From Sinomicrobium weinanense (GTDB lineage: Bacteria > Bacteroidota > Bacteroidia > Flavobacteriales > Flavobacteriaceae): a DNA stretch of 64,000 nt. Position 1 is the first letter of the stretch. Each line of letters starts with the position of its first letter. Below, in pieces: positions 37,011 through 46,934 of this stretch. Made by a program: the position numbers and the translations under genes. The stretch spans positions 859,896 through 923,895 of the forward strand of contig NZ_JAHKRR010000002.1 in assembly GCF_018863395.1 (NCBI RefSeq). Reading direction: 5' to 3'. Under the pieces are notes generated by a model. It was not told the DNA's origin. It made no database searches and saw only the letters and a list, made by a program, of their open reading frames with translations.

Positions 37011-37093
37011 GGTGATTTCGGTAATCAGTATTCAGTAATCAGTGATAAATACCGATTACTGCCCCTGAATACTGATTACCGAATACCGAAATC
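37011..37093. repeat. Word-like hairpin repeat upstream of purH
   Basis: CGGTAATCAGTATTCAG (37019-37035) is exactly inverted at 37065-37081, and GATTTCGG / CCGAAATC close the outer ends. Copies of the same words occur at 38815-38876, 49418-49450 and 50097-50187. Confidence 0.85.
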
Positions 37094-37115
37094 AAGAGCT
37101 AACAACACAACAAAT

Positions 37116-38642
37116 ATGAGTACCACAAAAAAAGCCACATCCGCTTTAGTATCTGTTTTCAGTAAAGAAGGCCTGGAGCCTGTTATCCAAAAAATGAACG
37201 AACTCGGTATTACCCTCTATTCGACAGGAGGTACCGAAAAATTTATACGCGACCTGGGTGTGGACGTCATTCCCGTAGAAGATGTCACCGGCTATCCTTC
37301 CATTCTCGGCGGAAGGGTAAAAACACTTCACCCCAAGGTTTTCGGCGGCATCCTCAACCGCCAGGACAATGAGAGCGACAATACAGAACTTTCTGAATAC
37401 GACATTCCGCAGATCGATATTGTTATCGTAGACCTCTACCCTTTCGAAAAAACCGTGGCCGGCGGTGCCTCTGAGCAAGACATCATAGAAAAGATAGACA
37501 TCGGCGGTATTTCCCTGATCAGGGCAGCAGCCAAGAACTTTAAAGACGTGCTCTGTGTGGCTTCCATGGAAGACTACGACGAGTTCCTGAATGTCATATC
37601 GGAAGGTAACGGGCAGACGACCCTTGAGGACCGCAAGCGCTTTGCCGCAAAAGCCTTTAATGTCTCCTCCCATTACGACACTGCCATCTTCAACTACTTT
37701 AACCAGGACGAACTGGTATACAAGGCCAGCGAAACCAAGGGGCAACAACTCCGTTACGGGGAAAACCCCCACCAGAAAGGCTATTTCTTTGGCGACCTGG
37801 AAGCTATGTTCGACAAACTACACGGTAAGGAACTCTCCTACAACAACCTGCTCGACGTGGATGCGGCCGTAAACCTTATGGAAGAATTCAGGGGAGATGA
37901 TCCTACCTTCGCCATACTCAAACACAACAATGCCTGTGGCGTGGCCACCCGGAAAACCCTGAAAGAGGCTTATGTCGATGCCCTTGCGGGCGACCCTGTT
38001 TCCGCTTTTGGCGGTATCTTAATTGCCAACAGAGAAATAGATACGGACACTGCCAACGAAATAAGCAGCCTTTTCTGCGAAGTGGTCATTGCACCTTCTT
38101 ACACTGACGAAGCCCTCGATATCCTGAAAAAGAAAAAGAACAGGATCATCCTGGTTCAAAAAGATGCCAAACTGGCAACAACACAGGTAAGGACCTGCCT
38201 CAACGGTCTTTTAGTACAGGAAAAAAATGACAAAACAGACACTCTTGACGATTTAACATACAAGACGGACAATAAACCTGCAAATAACGAGTTAGAAGAT
38301 TTGCTTTTTGCTTCCAAAATATGCAAGCATACCAAATCCAACACCATAGTTCTTGCCAGGAACCGGCAACTGTGTGCCAGCGGTACAGGCCAGACCAGCA
38401 GGGTGGACGCGTTGAAGCAGGCTATTGAAAAAGCAGCCTCTTTCGATTTCGACCTCAACGGTGCGGTCATGGCCAGCGACGCCTTCTTCCCGTTCCCCGA
38501 CTGCGTGGAAATTGCGGACAAGGCAGGCATTAAGGCTGTTATACAACCCGGCGGGTCTATCAAGGACCAACTGAGCATAGATTATTGCAATGCACACAAC
38601 ATAGCTATGGTATTTACAGGAACACGACATTTTAAACACTAA
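37116..38642 (+). CDS. purH: Bifunctional AICAR formyltransferase / IMP cyclohydrolase
   Basis: Carries out the last two steps of purine synthesis: formylation of AICAR and ring closure to IMP. The 508-residue chain starts with an MGS-like cyclohydrolase domain (KKATSALVSVFSKEGLEPV, YSTGGTEKFI, GGRVKTLHPKVFGGIL). The AICARFT domain follows, with LRYGENPHQK, LKHNNACGVA and the late SDAFFPFPDCVE. The ATG at 37116 gives the usual start; the frame opens earlier through the upstream repeat. It is separated from the T6SS by a terminator. Confidence 0.96.
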   Translation: MSTTKKATSALVSVFSKEGLEPVIQKMNELGITLYSTGGTEKFIRDLGVDVIPVEDVTGYPSILGGRVKTLHPKVFGGILNRQDNESDNTELSEYDIPQIDIVIVDLYPFEKTVAGGASEQDIIEKIDIGGISLIRAAAKNFKDVLCVASMEDYDEFLNVISEGNGQTTLEDRKRFAAKAFNVSSHYDTAIFNYFNQDELVYKASETKGQQLRYGENPHQKGYFFGDLEAMFDKLHGKELSYNNLLDVDAAVNLMEEFRGDDPTFAILKHNNACGVATRKTLKEAYVDALAGDPVSAFGGILIANREIDTDTANEISSLFCEVVIAPSYTDEALDILKKKKNRIILVQKDAKLATTQVRTCLNGLLVQEKNDKTDTLDDLTYKTDNKPANNELEDLLFASKICKHTKSNTIVLARNRQLCASGTGQTSRVDALKQAIEKAASFDFDLNGAVMASDAFFPFPDCVEIADKAGIKAVIQPGGSIKDQLSIDYCNAHNIAMVFTGTRHFKH

Positions 38643-38769
38643 TTATACCGGGTTTTCCGTTATGAGAGGTAAACCCGGCACTTACAGTGTTTTGGCATCT
38701 GTTCGTATTCCTGTTCCCTATTATATTGCTTTAATAGGTTTTCGTGATATAAATGTAACAAACTATTAT

Positions 38770-38777
38770 TACATTTG
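38770..38777 (+). promoter_or_regulatory. Candidate -7 element of the mreB operon
   Basis: TACATTTG fits TANNTTTG. No TTTG is found at -33, and a repeat block (38800-38876) lies between it and mreB, 139 bp downstream. Confidence 0.3.
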
Positions 38778-38799
38778 AAGAATGCCAACACCCTGGCAG

Positions 38800-38876
38800 G
38801 GTGATCGGAAGGCTGTAAACGGCAATCAGTATGATATTAACTGAATACCGATTACCAATAACCCGGTAAGTACCTG
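38800..38876. repeat. Word-like repeat upstream of mreB
   Basis: GGCAATCAGTATG and ACTGAATACCGATTACC face each other imperfectly. It belongs to the same word family as 37011-37093. Confidence 0.55.
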
Positions 38877-38915
38877 AAAAAACAAAACGAATAAACTGAC
38901 TAATTTTACGCATAC

Positions 38916-39944
38916 ATGGGATTTTTTGACTTTCTAACAGAGGAGATCGCTATGGACCTCGGTACGGCAAATACGCTGATCATTCACAATGACAAGGTTG
39001 TTGTAGACAGTCCCTCTATTGTTGCCAGAGACCGCATATCGGGAAAAATCATCGCTGTCGGACAACAGGCCAACCTGATGCAGGGAAAGACCCATGAAAA
39101 CATCAAGACCATACGCCCCCTCAAAGACGGGGTGATCGCGGACTTCGACGCTTCCGAAAAGATGATCAACATGTTCATCAAGAACATCCCCGCATTGCGG
39201 CGCAAACTGTTCCAACCTGCCCTCCGGATGGTGATTTGTATCCCTTCGGGCATTACCGAAGTGGAAATGCGTGCCGTAAAGGAATCCGCAGAACGGGTAA
39301 ACGGCAAGGAAGTATACCTCATACACGAGCCCATGGCCGCTGCCATAGGTATCGGTATCGACATCATGGAGCCCAAGGGTAACATGATTGTGGACATAGG
39401 TGGCGGAACCACGGAGATCGCCGTGATAGCCCTTGGTGGTATTGTATGCGACAAATCGATAAAAATAGCAGGGGACGTATTTACGAACGACATCGTGTAC
39501 TATATGCGCACCCAGCACAACCTGTACGTCGGTGAAGCCACGGCAGAAAACATCAAGATACAGATAGGATCGGCCACCGAAGATCTGGAGACTCCCCCGG
39601 AGGAAATGAGCGTACAGGGGCGGGACCTGCTTACCGGTAAACCCAAACAGGTGCAGGTATCGTACCGGGAGATCGCCAAGGCCCTGGACAAATCCATCCT
39701 CCGTATAGAAGACGCCGTGATGGAAACGCTTTCCCAGACCCCTCCGGAACTTGCCGCAGATATTTACAACACCGGGATATACCTTGCCGGAGGCGGTTCC
39801 ATGCTCAGGGGACTGGACAAAAGGCTTTCACAAAAGACCGATCTTCCCGTATACATTGCCGAAGACCCCCTGAGGGCCGTAGTAAGAGGTACGGGAATAG
39901 CCCTGAAGAATATCGGAAGATTTAAAAGTATCCTGGTCAGATAG
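38916..39944 (+). CDS. mreB: Rod-shape determining protein MreB
   Basis: Bacterial actin that guides lateral wall synthesis. At 342 residues it has the usual length and shows the actin phosphate loops: AMDLGTANTLI near residue 12, the EPMAAAIGIGID block near 140, DIGGGTTEIAVIALGG, and LAGGGSMLRGLD near 290. It is the first gene of a five-gene run mreB-mreC-mreD-pbp2-rodA with gaps of 10 bp or less, the classical elongasome operon. Confidence 0.97.
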   Translation: MGFFDFLTEEIAMDLGTANTLIIHNDKVVVDSPSIVARDRISGKIIAVGQQANLMQGKTHENIKTIRPLKDGVIADFDASEKMINMFIKNIPALRRKLFQPALRMVICIPSGITEVEMRAVKESAERVNGKEVYLIHEPMAAAIGIGIDIMEPKGNMIVDIGGGTTEIAVIALGGIVCDKSIKIAGDVFTNDIVYYMRTQHNLYVGEATAENIKIQIGSATEDLETPPEEMSVQGRDLLTGKPKQVQVSYREIAKALDKSILRIEDAVMETLSQTPPELAADIYNTGIYLAGGGSMLRGLDKRLSQKTDLPVYIAEDPLRAVVRGTGIALKNIGRFKSILVR

Positions 39945-39954
39945 GTAAAACATT

Positions 39955-40842
39955 ATGCAAAACATAATTAATTTTTTTTTAAAGAACAGGTATTTCTTTC
40001 TTTTCCTTGTTTTGCTCATATTATCTCTGTTTTTCACCATCAGGTCGCACAGTTATCACAAAAGTAAATTCATAAATTCTGCCAACTGGGTTACCGGCGG
40101 CCTGTATGAGACGGCAAACGGTATATCCGGTTATTTCGGCCTCAAAAAATACAATCGTCAGCTGGTTGAAGAAAACAGGAGGTTGCGAAACCTGCTCTTT
40201 AACAGGAAGCACTCTTATCCAGACTCCATTCCGGACGATTCCCTGTTGCTGCATCGTCCGGCAGTAAGCGATTCCACCTTGCTTTCCCAGGTAAACGACT
40301 CTATGGTTCCTCAAACAAGGAGCTATGTCATCCGGAATGCATCGGTTATAAAAAACAGCTACCATTCCCTTAAAAACTACCTCACCATCGACAAAGGGAA
40401 AAGTGACAGCATATCGCAAGACATGGGTGTCATTACTTCCAACGGTATTGTGGGGATCATAGACAATACTTCGGGCCATTACGCCACGGTACAATCGGTA
40501 CTGAACACACTGACCAGGATCAATGCCCAGCTTAAAAAGACCAATCATTTCGGTACACTGAAATGGAACGGGGTGTCTGAGAACATCGTTCAGCTCATCG
40601 ATATTTCACGGATAGCACCCATACAGGAAGGCGACACCATAATCACGGGCGGGATGTCCACTATTTTCCCGAAAGGCATCCCCATAGGCACCATAAAGAA
40701 TTATGCCCTTGACAGTTCCGAAAATTATTATATTATTAATGTGGAACTCTTTAACGACATGACCAATCTGGGGCATGTATATATCATTGAGAACACCAAC
40801 AAGGATGAGATCCTCGAACTAGAGCAATCGGTAAATGAATAA
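39955..40842 (+). CDS. mreC: Rod-shape determining protein MreC
   Basis: A 295-residue bitopic membrane protein that links MreB to the wall enzymes. One N-terminal helix (about residues 12-28) is followed by a coiled coil (NRQLVEENRRLRNLLF) and a beta-rich periplasmic domain with the family stretch GVITSNGIVGIIDNTSGHYA and GDTIITGGMSTIFPKGIPIG. It overlaps mreD by 8 bp, which suggests translational coupling. Confidence 0.93.
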   Translation: MQNIINFFLKNRYFFLFLVLLILSLFFTIRSHSYHKSKFINSANWVTGGLYETANGISGYFGLKKYNRQLVEENRRLRNLLFNRKHSYPDSIPDDSLLLHRPAVSDSTLLSQVNDSMVPQTRSYVIRNASVIKNSYHSLKNYLTIDKGKSDSISQDMGVITSNGIVGIIDNTSGHYATVQSVLNTLTRINAQLKKTNHFGTLKWNGVSENIVQLIDISRIAPIQEGDTIITGGMSTIFPKGIPIGTIKNYALDSSENYYIINVELFNDMTNLGHVYIIENTNKDEILELEQSVNE

Positions 40843-41344
40843 CAACGCGTTTACAAACGGCATAAGATTTATCGTCCTGGTACTGGCCCAGGTGCTGATA
40901 TGCAACCACATTCACTTTCTGGGGTTCATAAGCCCTTATATCTATGTGCTGTTTATCCTGCTCTACCCGCTAAAGAATGAAAACAGGGCGCTTTTCCTTT
41001 TCCTGTCGTTCCTCATGGGCCTCAGCGTGGATTTTTTCAGTGACAGCGGCGGGATCAACGCTGCCGCATCCCTGTGCATTGCCTATATACGCCCGGTAGT
41101 ATTGCGTTTTTCCTTCGGAAGCGCCTACGAATACCAGACCCTGAAAATAAGTAACACCAACCTGGGACAACGTTTCACTTACCTGTCTATCATGATTTTA
41201 ACACACCACCTTATACTTTTCTGGTTGGAGATATTTAGTTTTACACATATATTCACGACCTTGAAAAAAGCGTTATTATCCGGGGCCTTTACCCTGTTGC
41301 TCTGTTTTTTGTTCATCCCATTGTTCAGGACTAAAAATCAATGA
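40835..41344 (+). CDS. mreD: Rod-shape determining protein MreD
   Basis: A 169-residue integral membrane protein with about five helices. MreD is poorly conserved, but the N-terminal FLGFISPYIYVLFILLYPL and SFLMGLSVDFFSDSGGINA segments are typical of Bacteroidota MreD. It overlaps both neighbours, mreC by 8 bp and pbp2 by 4 bp (ATGA). Confidence 0.9.
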   Translation: MNNNAFTNGIRFIVLVLAQVLICNHIHFLGFISPYIYVLFILLYPLKNENRALFLFLSFLMGLSVDFFSDSGGINAAASLCIAYIRPVVLRFSFGSAYEYQTLKISNTNLGQRFTYLSIMILTHHLILFWLEIFSFTHIFTTLKKALLSGAFTLLLCFLFIPLFRTKNQ

Positions 41345-43200
41345 GAAAGCTGTTATTGTCATCCATAATTGTCATTGTAACCCTAATTTACCTGGGGAGG
41401 CTTTCCTATTTACAATTAATTGACAACACGGGAAGCCCTCTTGATGACACAGCCATAAAACAGGTTTACGACTACCCGGAACGCGGGTATATTTATGACA
41501 GGAACGGAAAGCTCCTGGTAGCCAACCAGCCCTCCTATGACGTCATGGTCATTCCCCGGGACGTAAAACCGCTGGACACCCTGGAATTTTGTGAACTGCT
41601 GAACATCACCCGCGAAGATTTTATAAAAAAGTATGAAAAAGCCAGGATTTATTCTCCCAGGCTTCCTTCAGTATTCGTACCGCAGCTCTCCAAGGAAGAA
41701 TATGCTGCCCTTCAGGAAAAAATGCGAAAATATGATGGGTTCTATATTCAAAAACGCTCCCTGCGTTATTATCAGACCAAACACGGGGCTAACATCCTTG
41801 GCTATATCCAGGAAGTCAGTGACTACGATCTGAAAAGAAACCCGGGTTACCGACCGGGAGAGCTCATAGGCAGGCAAGGCGTGGAAGAATATTACGAAGA
41901 TATCCTCAGAGGGAGAAAAGGTGTGAAATTTATACAAAAGGACCGTTTTAACAGGGACATAGGATCATACAAAAACGGCCTGTACGATACCCTGCCTGTA
42001 CCAGGGAAGGACATTGAGCTTACCATAGACAATGAATTGCAGACTTACGGTGAAGAACTCATGATACATAAGCGAGGCGGTATCATTGCCATAGAACCCA
42101 AAACAGGGGAAATACTGTCTCTGGTCACCGCTCCAAATTACGATCCTTCTCTCCTGGTGGGTCGAAAGCGTTCCAAGAACTACACCAAGCTCTATTACGA
42201 TTCCATTGCCAATCCCCTCTATGACCGGGGCCTTCTTGCCATGTACCCCCCGGGTTCTCCGTTTAAGACACTGACAGGCCTCATAGGGCTTCAGGAAAAC
42301 GTGATCACACCAGAGAGCAGGGTTACCTGCTACCACGGCTATTCCTATGGCAACCGGTTTATGCGTTGTCACTGTGCAAGCGGTACGGTTAATGACCTCC
42401 GGAGGGGAATAGCCAGATCCTGTAACGCCTATTTTGCCAGTACTTACAGGAAGATCATCGAAAAATATCCGACTTCTGCCGAAGGCCTTACCGCCTGGGA
42501 AAAGCATCTGCGGAGCTTTGGTCTCGGTGATTTTCTGGGATATGACCTTCCTATCGGTAAAGCCGGCAACATACCTGACAGTGATTATTACGACAAAGCA
42601 TACGGTAAACGCCGATGGTATGCCACCACCAATATTTCGAATGCCATAGGACAGGGCGAAATACTCACCACACCGATCCAGCTTGCCAATGTTACCGCAA
42701 TAATAGCCAACAGGGGTTATTTTTTTACCCCCCATATCCTCAGAAAAATAGATAATAAACCTATTAAGGACAAGAAATTCACCAAACCAAAATACACTAC
42801 CGTAGACAGGAAACACTTTGAACCGGTAGCACAGGGCATGTTCGAGGCATACAATACGGGTACTGCAAGGGGCATAAGAGTGGAAGGGATCAATATAGGC
42901 GGGAAAACGGGGACCGCCGAGAATTTCACCAAGGTAGACGGGAAAAGAGTACAACTTACCGACCACTCCATATTTGTGGCCTTTGCCCCGGTAGAAGACC
43001 CCAAGATCGCCATTGCCGTATTTGTGGAGAACGGGTATTGGGGATCGCGCTATGCAGCCCCAATTGCTGCTCTGATGATCGAAAAATATCTCAAGGGTGA
43101 AGTGACCAGGAAAGACCTCGAAAAGCGTATGCTGGAAGCGAGCCTTGAAGAAGAATACGCAAAACCATATAGCGGAAAACCCTTTAGGATTAATGAATAA
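41341..43200 (+). CDS. mrdA: Penicillin-binding protein 2 (elongasome transpeptidase)
   Basis: Class B PBP of 619 residues that cross-links peptidoglycan during elongation. It has an N-terminal membrane helix (about residues 5-20), a dimerisation domain, and a transpeptidase domain. The active-site motifs are SxxK at Ser306-Lys309 (PPGSPFK, with Pro where Thr is usual), SCN at 360-362 and KTG at 522-524. Its position between mreD and rodA confirms the PBP2 rather than the PBP3 type. Confidence 0.94.
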   Translation: MRKLLLSSIIVIVTLIYLGRLSYLQLIDNTGSPLDDTAIKQVYDYPERGYIYDRNGKLLVANQPSYDVMVIPRDVKPLDTLEFCELLNITREDFIKKYEKARIYSPRLPSVFVPQLSKEEYAALQEKMRKYDGFYIQKRSLRYYQTKHGANILGYIQEVSDYDLKRNPGYRPGELIGRQGVEEYYEDILRGRKGVKFIQKDRFNRDIGSYKNGLYDTLPVPGKDIELTIDNELQTYGEELMIHKRGGIIAIEPKTGEILSLVTAPNYDPSLLVGRKRSKNYTKLYYDSIANPLYDRGLLAMYPPGSPFKTLTGLIGLQENVITPESRVTCYHGYSYGNRFMRCHCASGTVNDLRRGIARSCNAYFASTYRKIIEKYPTSAEGLTAWEKHLRSFGLGDFLGYDLPIGKAGNIPDSDYYDKAYGKRRWYATTNISNAIGQGEILTTPIQLANVTAIIANRGYFFTPHILRKIDNKPIKDKKFTKPKYTTVDRKHFEPVAQGMFEAYNTGTARGIRVEGINIGGKTGTAENFTKVDGKRVQLTDHSIFVAFAPVEDPKIAIAVFVENGYWGSRYAAPIAALMIEKYLKGEVTRKDLEKRMLEASLEEEYAKPYSGKPFRINE

Positions 43201-44500
43201 TTCCTTTGTACGTAAAATAGACTGGCTTACGGTAATATTGTACTTTCTACTGGTATTCATAGGATGGGTGAACATCTATTCCAGCAGTATCACAGACAAT
43301 ACCGGCGCTTCTGTTTTTGATTTTTCCCAGTTTTACGGAAAACAGCTTACCTTTATAGGACTTAGCACCATATTCATTGTGCTTATCCTGGCCATAGATG
43401 CCAAGTTCTACCAACGGTTTTCTGGCATTATCTATTTAATATCCATCGCTTCCCTTGCAGGGATCTTTATCTTCGGAAAGACCATTGCCGGACAAACAGC
43501 CTGGTACGACTTTGGTTTTTTCAGCATCCAGCCGGGAGAATTCGCCAAAACCGCCACAGCCCTGGCCCTGGCGGAATACCTCAGCGATTCGCAGACCAAC
43601 ATAAAATACAGGAAATACCAACTCAAGGCCTTTTTGATCATAGGTGCCCCTATCTTTTTTATCCTGTTGCAGCCCGACCCGGGAAGTGCCATGGTTTTCC
43701 TGGCATTTATCTTCGTCATGTACAGGGAAGGGCTTCCTTCAACCTATCTGTGGGCGGGATTGGGACTTATCATTTTGTTTGTATCCACATTGATATTCGG
43801 GGCCTTATGGGTTTGTGTTGCGGTATTTTTGTTCATAACCCTGTATTACCTGTGGCGCAAAAGGAAGAAGAAGATGGTTTCCGTACTTCCGCTCATCACT
43901 TTGTTGATCATTACGGCCATCGTATCTTCCAGCGTGCGTTTTACTTTTGACAATGTTTTTAAACAACATCACCGAGACCGGATAAACCTATGGTTAAAAC
44001 TGGAGCACGACCCCAACAGGCTCAGCGAGATCCGCAGGTCCATAGGTTATAATACCTATCAATCAGAATCTGCCATATCTTCCGGGGGATTTTCAGGTAA
44101 GGGCTTCCTTCAGGGCACACGCACCAAGGGCGGTTTTGTCCCTGAGCAACACACCGATTATATTTTCAGCACCGTGGGCGAAGAATGGGGTTTTGTGGGC
44201 AGTACCATTGTAATACTACTGTTTATCTTTCTGCTGTTGCGTTTGCTGTTCCTGTCCGAACGCCAGAAATCCAAATTCAGTCGCGTTTATGGGTATAGCG
44301 TGGCAGCCATATTGTTCTTCCATTTTACGATCAATATCGGTATGGTTATCGGCCTTTTGCCCACCGTGGGTATTCCGCTGCCATTCTTTAGCTACGGAGG
44401 GTCCGGGCTTTGGGCATTTACGCTCTTACTATTCGTTTTTATAAAGCTCGATGCCAACCAGATCAACGAATGGGAAGACCTGCACGAGTTCCATCATTAA
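43193..44500 (+). CDS. rodA: Rod-shape determining protein RodA (SEDS glycosyltransferase)
   Basis: A polytopic SEDS-family membrane protein of 435 residues that polymerises lipid II together with PBP2. Around ten helices are visible. Family motifs include IAGQTAWYDFGFFSIQPGEFAK, LQPDPGSAMVF, FVPEQHTDYIFSTVGEEWGF and GIPLPFFSYGGSGL. I choose the ATG at 43193, which overlaps the pbp2 stop by 8 bp; the longer frame starts with TTG inside pbp2. The operon ends in a terminator shared with the protease gene. Confidence 0.94.
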   Translation: MNNSFVRKIDWLTVILYFLLVFIGWVNIYSSSITDNTGASVFDFSQFYGKQLTFIGLSTIFIVLILAIDAKFYQRFSGIIYLISIASLAGIFIFGKTIAGQTAWYDFGFFSIQPGEFAKTATALALAEYLSDSQTNIKYRKYQLKAFLIIGAPIFFILLQPDPGSAMVFLAFIFVMYREGLPSTYLWAGLGLIILFVSTLIFGALWVCVAVFLFITLYYLWRKRKKKMVSVLPLITLLIITAIVSSSVRFTFDNVFKQHHRDRINLWLKLEHDPNRLSEIRRSIGYNTYQSESAISSGGFSGKGFLQGTRTKGGFVPEQHTDYIFSTVGEEWGFVGSTIVILLFIFLLLRLLFLSERQKSKFSRVYGYSVAAILFFHFTINIGMVIGLLPTVGIPLPFFSYGGSGLWAFTLLLFVFIKLDANQINEWEDLHEFHH

Positions 44501-44516
44501 TTTAATCCGAACAAAA

Positions 44517-44548
44517 AACCCCGGAAAGCCAACTTCTTTTCCGGGGTT
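44517..44548. terminator. Bidirectional terminator between rodA and prc
   Basis: The 11-bp stem AACCCCGGAAA / TTTCCGGGGTT with a 10-nt loop has an A-run on its left for the minus strand. It serves the convergent rodA and protease genes; the plus-strand T-tract is short. Confidence 0.82.
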
Positions 44549-44574
44549 ATGAATATCTTCCTAAATGTTAATGC

Positions 44575-46707
44575 CTAATCTCTGACCTTGGCCAGGCGTT
44601 TTTTATTGTCGGAAGTTGTCTGCAGGTCTGCAAGAATATTGAGCGCTTCCTCCATATAGACATCTTTGGAGAGGTTTTCGTGCCAACTTTTTCGTCTATC
44701 CCGGAGTACCGTATCTTTTTCCATCAGGGCTTCCTCATACGGCAGTGAACGGTAGGTCAGATCGGTCTTGTAATCAGACAACGCGTCAAAGCGTTTTGCC
44801 CTTTTCTCGTCCTGGTCTATCGCTTTCCTGTAACTTTCGTAATTCAGGGAATATTGGTTTTCGTCCTGTTTTTCCTTTACCCATTGCGCATTTTCATCGA
44901 TCAGGGCCAGTTGTGGATTTCCAGCCATTCTTTCCTTGCTTTTGGCCACGGTATAATCGTAGTTCACATAACCGTCCCAGGCCTGGTAACTGGCCGGATC
45001 TATCTTATCCCATGGCAGTGGGTTTTCCTGATCTTTTTCTCCTATGTTTATATAGCTGTACCTGTCGGGGATCGGGATATCGCTTTTTACACCTTCCAAC
45101 TGCGTGGAACCTCCGTTGATCCGGTAGAATTTCTGCGTGGTCAGTTTCAGGGCGCCTACATCGCCAAAATCGTTTTTCTGGCTGAGGAACTGGTTCAGGT
45201 CTATGACGTTCTGTACCGTTCCTTTTCCATAGGTCTGTTTACTTCCTATCACTACTGCCCGTTTGTAATCCTGCATAGCAGCGGCCAGTATTTCGGAAGC
45301 GGAAGCAGACAGTTCGTTGACCAGTATCACCAGCGGGCCGTCCCACTGCACGCGTTTATCGGTATCGGAAAGGACCTCTTTTCGCTTCCCGGACGATTTT
45401 ACCTGTACGATAGGCCCGTCTTTAATAAAGAAACCGGCCATGTCCACAACGGTCTTGAGCGAACCTCCGCCGTTACCTCTCAGGTCGAGTACCAGGCCTT
45501 CCATTCCCTCTTTTTTCAGTCTCTCTATTTCTTGCTCTACATCCGATGCCGCGTTACGGTCATTGTAATTGTCGAAATCTATATAAAACTTGGGCAGGTT
45601 GATCACTCCAAATACCTTTGCACCCTTTTTCACTATGGACGACTTGGCATAAGATTCTTCCAGTTCCACCACATCACGGACAATGGAAATTACCTCGGTA
45701 GTACCATCTACCTTTTTCAGTGTAAGTTTCACCTCCGAACCTTTCGGGCCCTTGATGAGTTTTACGGCATCGTCGAGGCGCATGCCTATAATATCCACAG
45801 GTTCTTCATCGCCCTGGCCTACGCGGAGTATCTCATCTCCTACCTCAACTTCATTTCCCCGCCATGCAGGGCCTCCCGAAATGATCTCTACGATCTTTAT
45901 CCTGTCGTTCTTTCTTTGTAACCTCGCCCCTATTCCTTCGAATTTTCCGGACATGCTGGTATCGAAGCGGTCTTTTTCTTCAGGAGCAAAATAATAAGTA
46001 TGCGGGTCAAATTCCGATACTATGGCATTGAGGTACATTACAAACCAGTCTTTGCGCTCCAGGTCGTCTACCAGGTCGAAGAAGTCGTCCTGATTTTTAA
46101 GTGTAGACTCCCGGGCTTCCTTTTCTACTTCTTCGGGAGATTTCATGGTATAGCCGGCATCCTCTTCTTTCTTACCCTCTTCTTCCTCTATCCGGCTCAC
46201 ATAACTGGAGAGTGCGGAAAATTTGAGATATTTTCTCCACCTGTCCTTCAGCTCCTTTTTGGAAGAGACATAAGACAGGTTGTCATAATCCATGTCTATG
46301 TTTTCGTTTTTCGAAAAATCAAACGGTTTTTCGAGTATCTCCTTGTATACTTCCCGGCCTTCTCCCATTCGTTTCACAAAACGGGTATATACCAGCTCGA
46401 AAAAAGTAATATCCGACTCTTTGATCTGGTCGTCTATCTGATCGCGATAGACCTCGAACTCCTCCATATCCGATTGCAGGAAATAGCGTTTGGAAGGGTC
46501 CAGCATACGGATATATTGATCAAATACCTTTTCTGAAAAACTATCGTCCATTTCAGAAGGGTTAAAGTGCCCTTTTTCAAGCACATAAGAGATAAGCTGT
46601 ATGAGCAGTTTGTCTTTATCCGGGTTATCAAATGTCTTGTTCGTAAAACTACAGGAGGCTGCCGATATGAGCAGCGCTGCCAGTAAATACACAAAATTCC
46701 TTTTCAT
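44575..46707 (-). CDS. prc: Tail-specific (Prc/CtpA-like) S41 protease, lipoprotein
   Basis: A 710-residue periplasmic carboxy-terminal processing protease with lipobox Cys19 (AALLISAASCS). An N-terminal helical domain is followed by a PDZ domain (about residues 240-340, GIGARLQRKNDRIKIVEII) and an S41 catalytic domain with the Ser block NELSASASEI and the catalytic Lys in TYGKGTVQ. A C-terminal DUF3340-type extension is also present. Prc enzymes trim envelope and peptidoglycan-related proteins. The ATG at 46705-46707 gives a proper lipoprotein signal; an in-frame ATG nine codons upstream is less likely. Confidence 0.93.
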   Translation of the reverse strand: MKRNFVYLLAALLISAASCSFTNKTFDNPDKDKLLIQLISYVLEKGHFNPSEMDDSFSEKVFDQYIRMLDPSKRYFLQSDMEEFEVYRDQIDDQIKESDITFFELVYTRFVKRMGEGREVYKEILEKPFDFSKNENIDMDYDNLSYVSSKKELKDRWRKYLKFSALSSYVSRIEEEEGKKEEDAGYTMKSPEEVEKEARESTLKNQDDFFDLVDDLERKDWFVMYLNAIVSEFDPHTYYFAPEEKDRFDTSMSGKFEGIGARLQRKNDRIKIVEIISGGPAWRGNEVEVGDEILRVGQGDEEPVDIIGMRLDDAVKLIKGPKGSEVKLTLKKVDGTTEVISIVRDVVELEESYAKSSIVKKGAKVFGVINLPKFYIDFDNYNDRNAASDVEQEIERLKKEGMEGLVLDLRGNGGGSLKTVVDMAGFFIKDGPIVQVKSSGKRKEVLSDTDKRVQWDGPLVILVNELSASASEILAAAMQDYKRAVVIGSKQTYGKGTVQNVIDLNQFLSQKNDFGDVGALKLTTQKFYRINGGSTQLEGVKSDIPIPDRYSYINIGEKDQENPLPWDKIDPASYQAWDGYVNYDYTVAKSKERMAGNPQLALIDENAQWVKEKQDENQYSLNYESYRKAIDQDEKRAKRFDALSDYKTDLTYRSLPYEEALMEKDTVLRDRRKSWHENLSKDVYMEEALNILADLQTTSDNKKRLAKVRD

Positions 46708-46934
46708 CTGTTTAATTTTTTTGCTTTGGATCATGTGCCCCGTTTTTTACACATAAAAAACAAGGTTACACATTGGCGGAGTACTTCATTTCATAAAAAC
46801 CACCCCTCATTTCTGAAACATGCCGGCAAGGATAAGTACATTTCCTTGTTCCGGCACATTTTCGAAACCTCTAAATTACTGAAAAAATTATGCCACTATG
46901 ATACAATGATACTAAATTTTTTGTTAAACAAGTG

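Noticed and set aside
37011-37093. CRISPR-like array
   Set aside because: The repeated words are short, in both orientations and without regular spacers, and there are no cas genes in the window.
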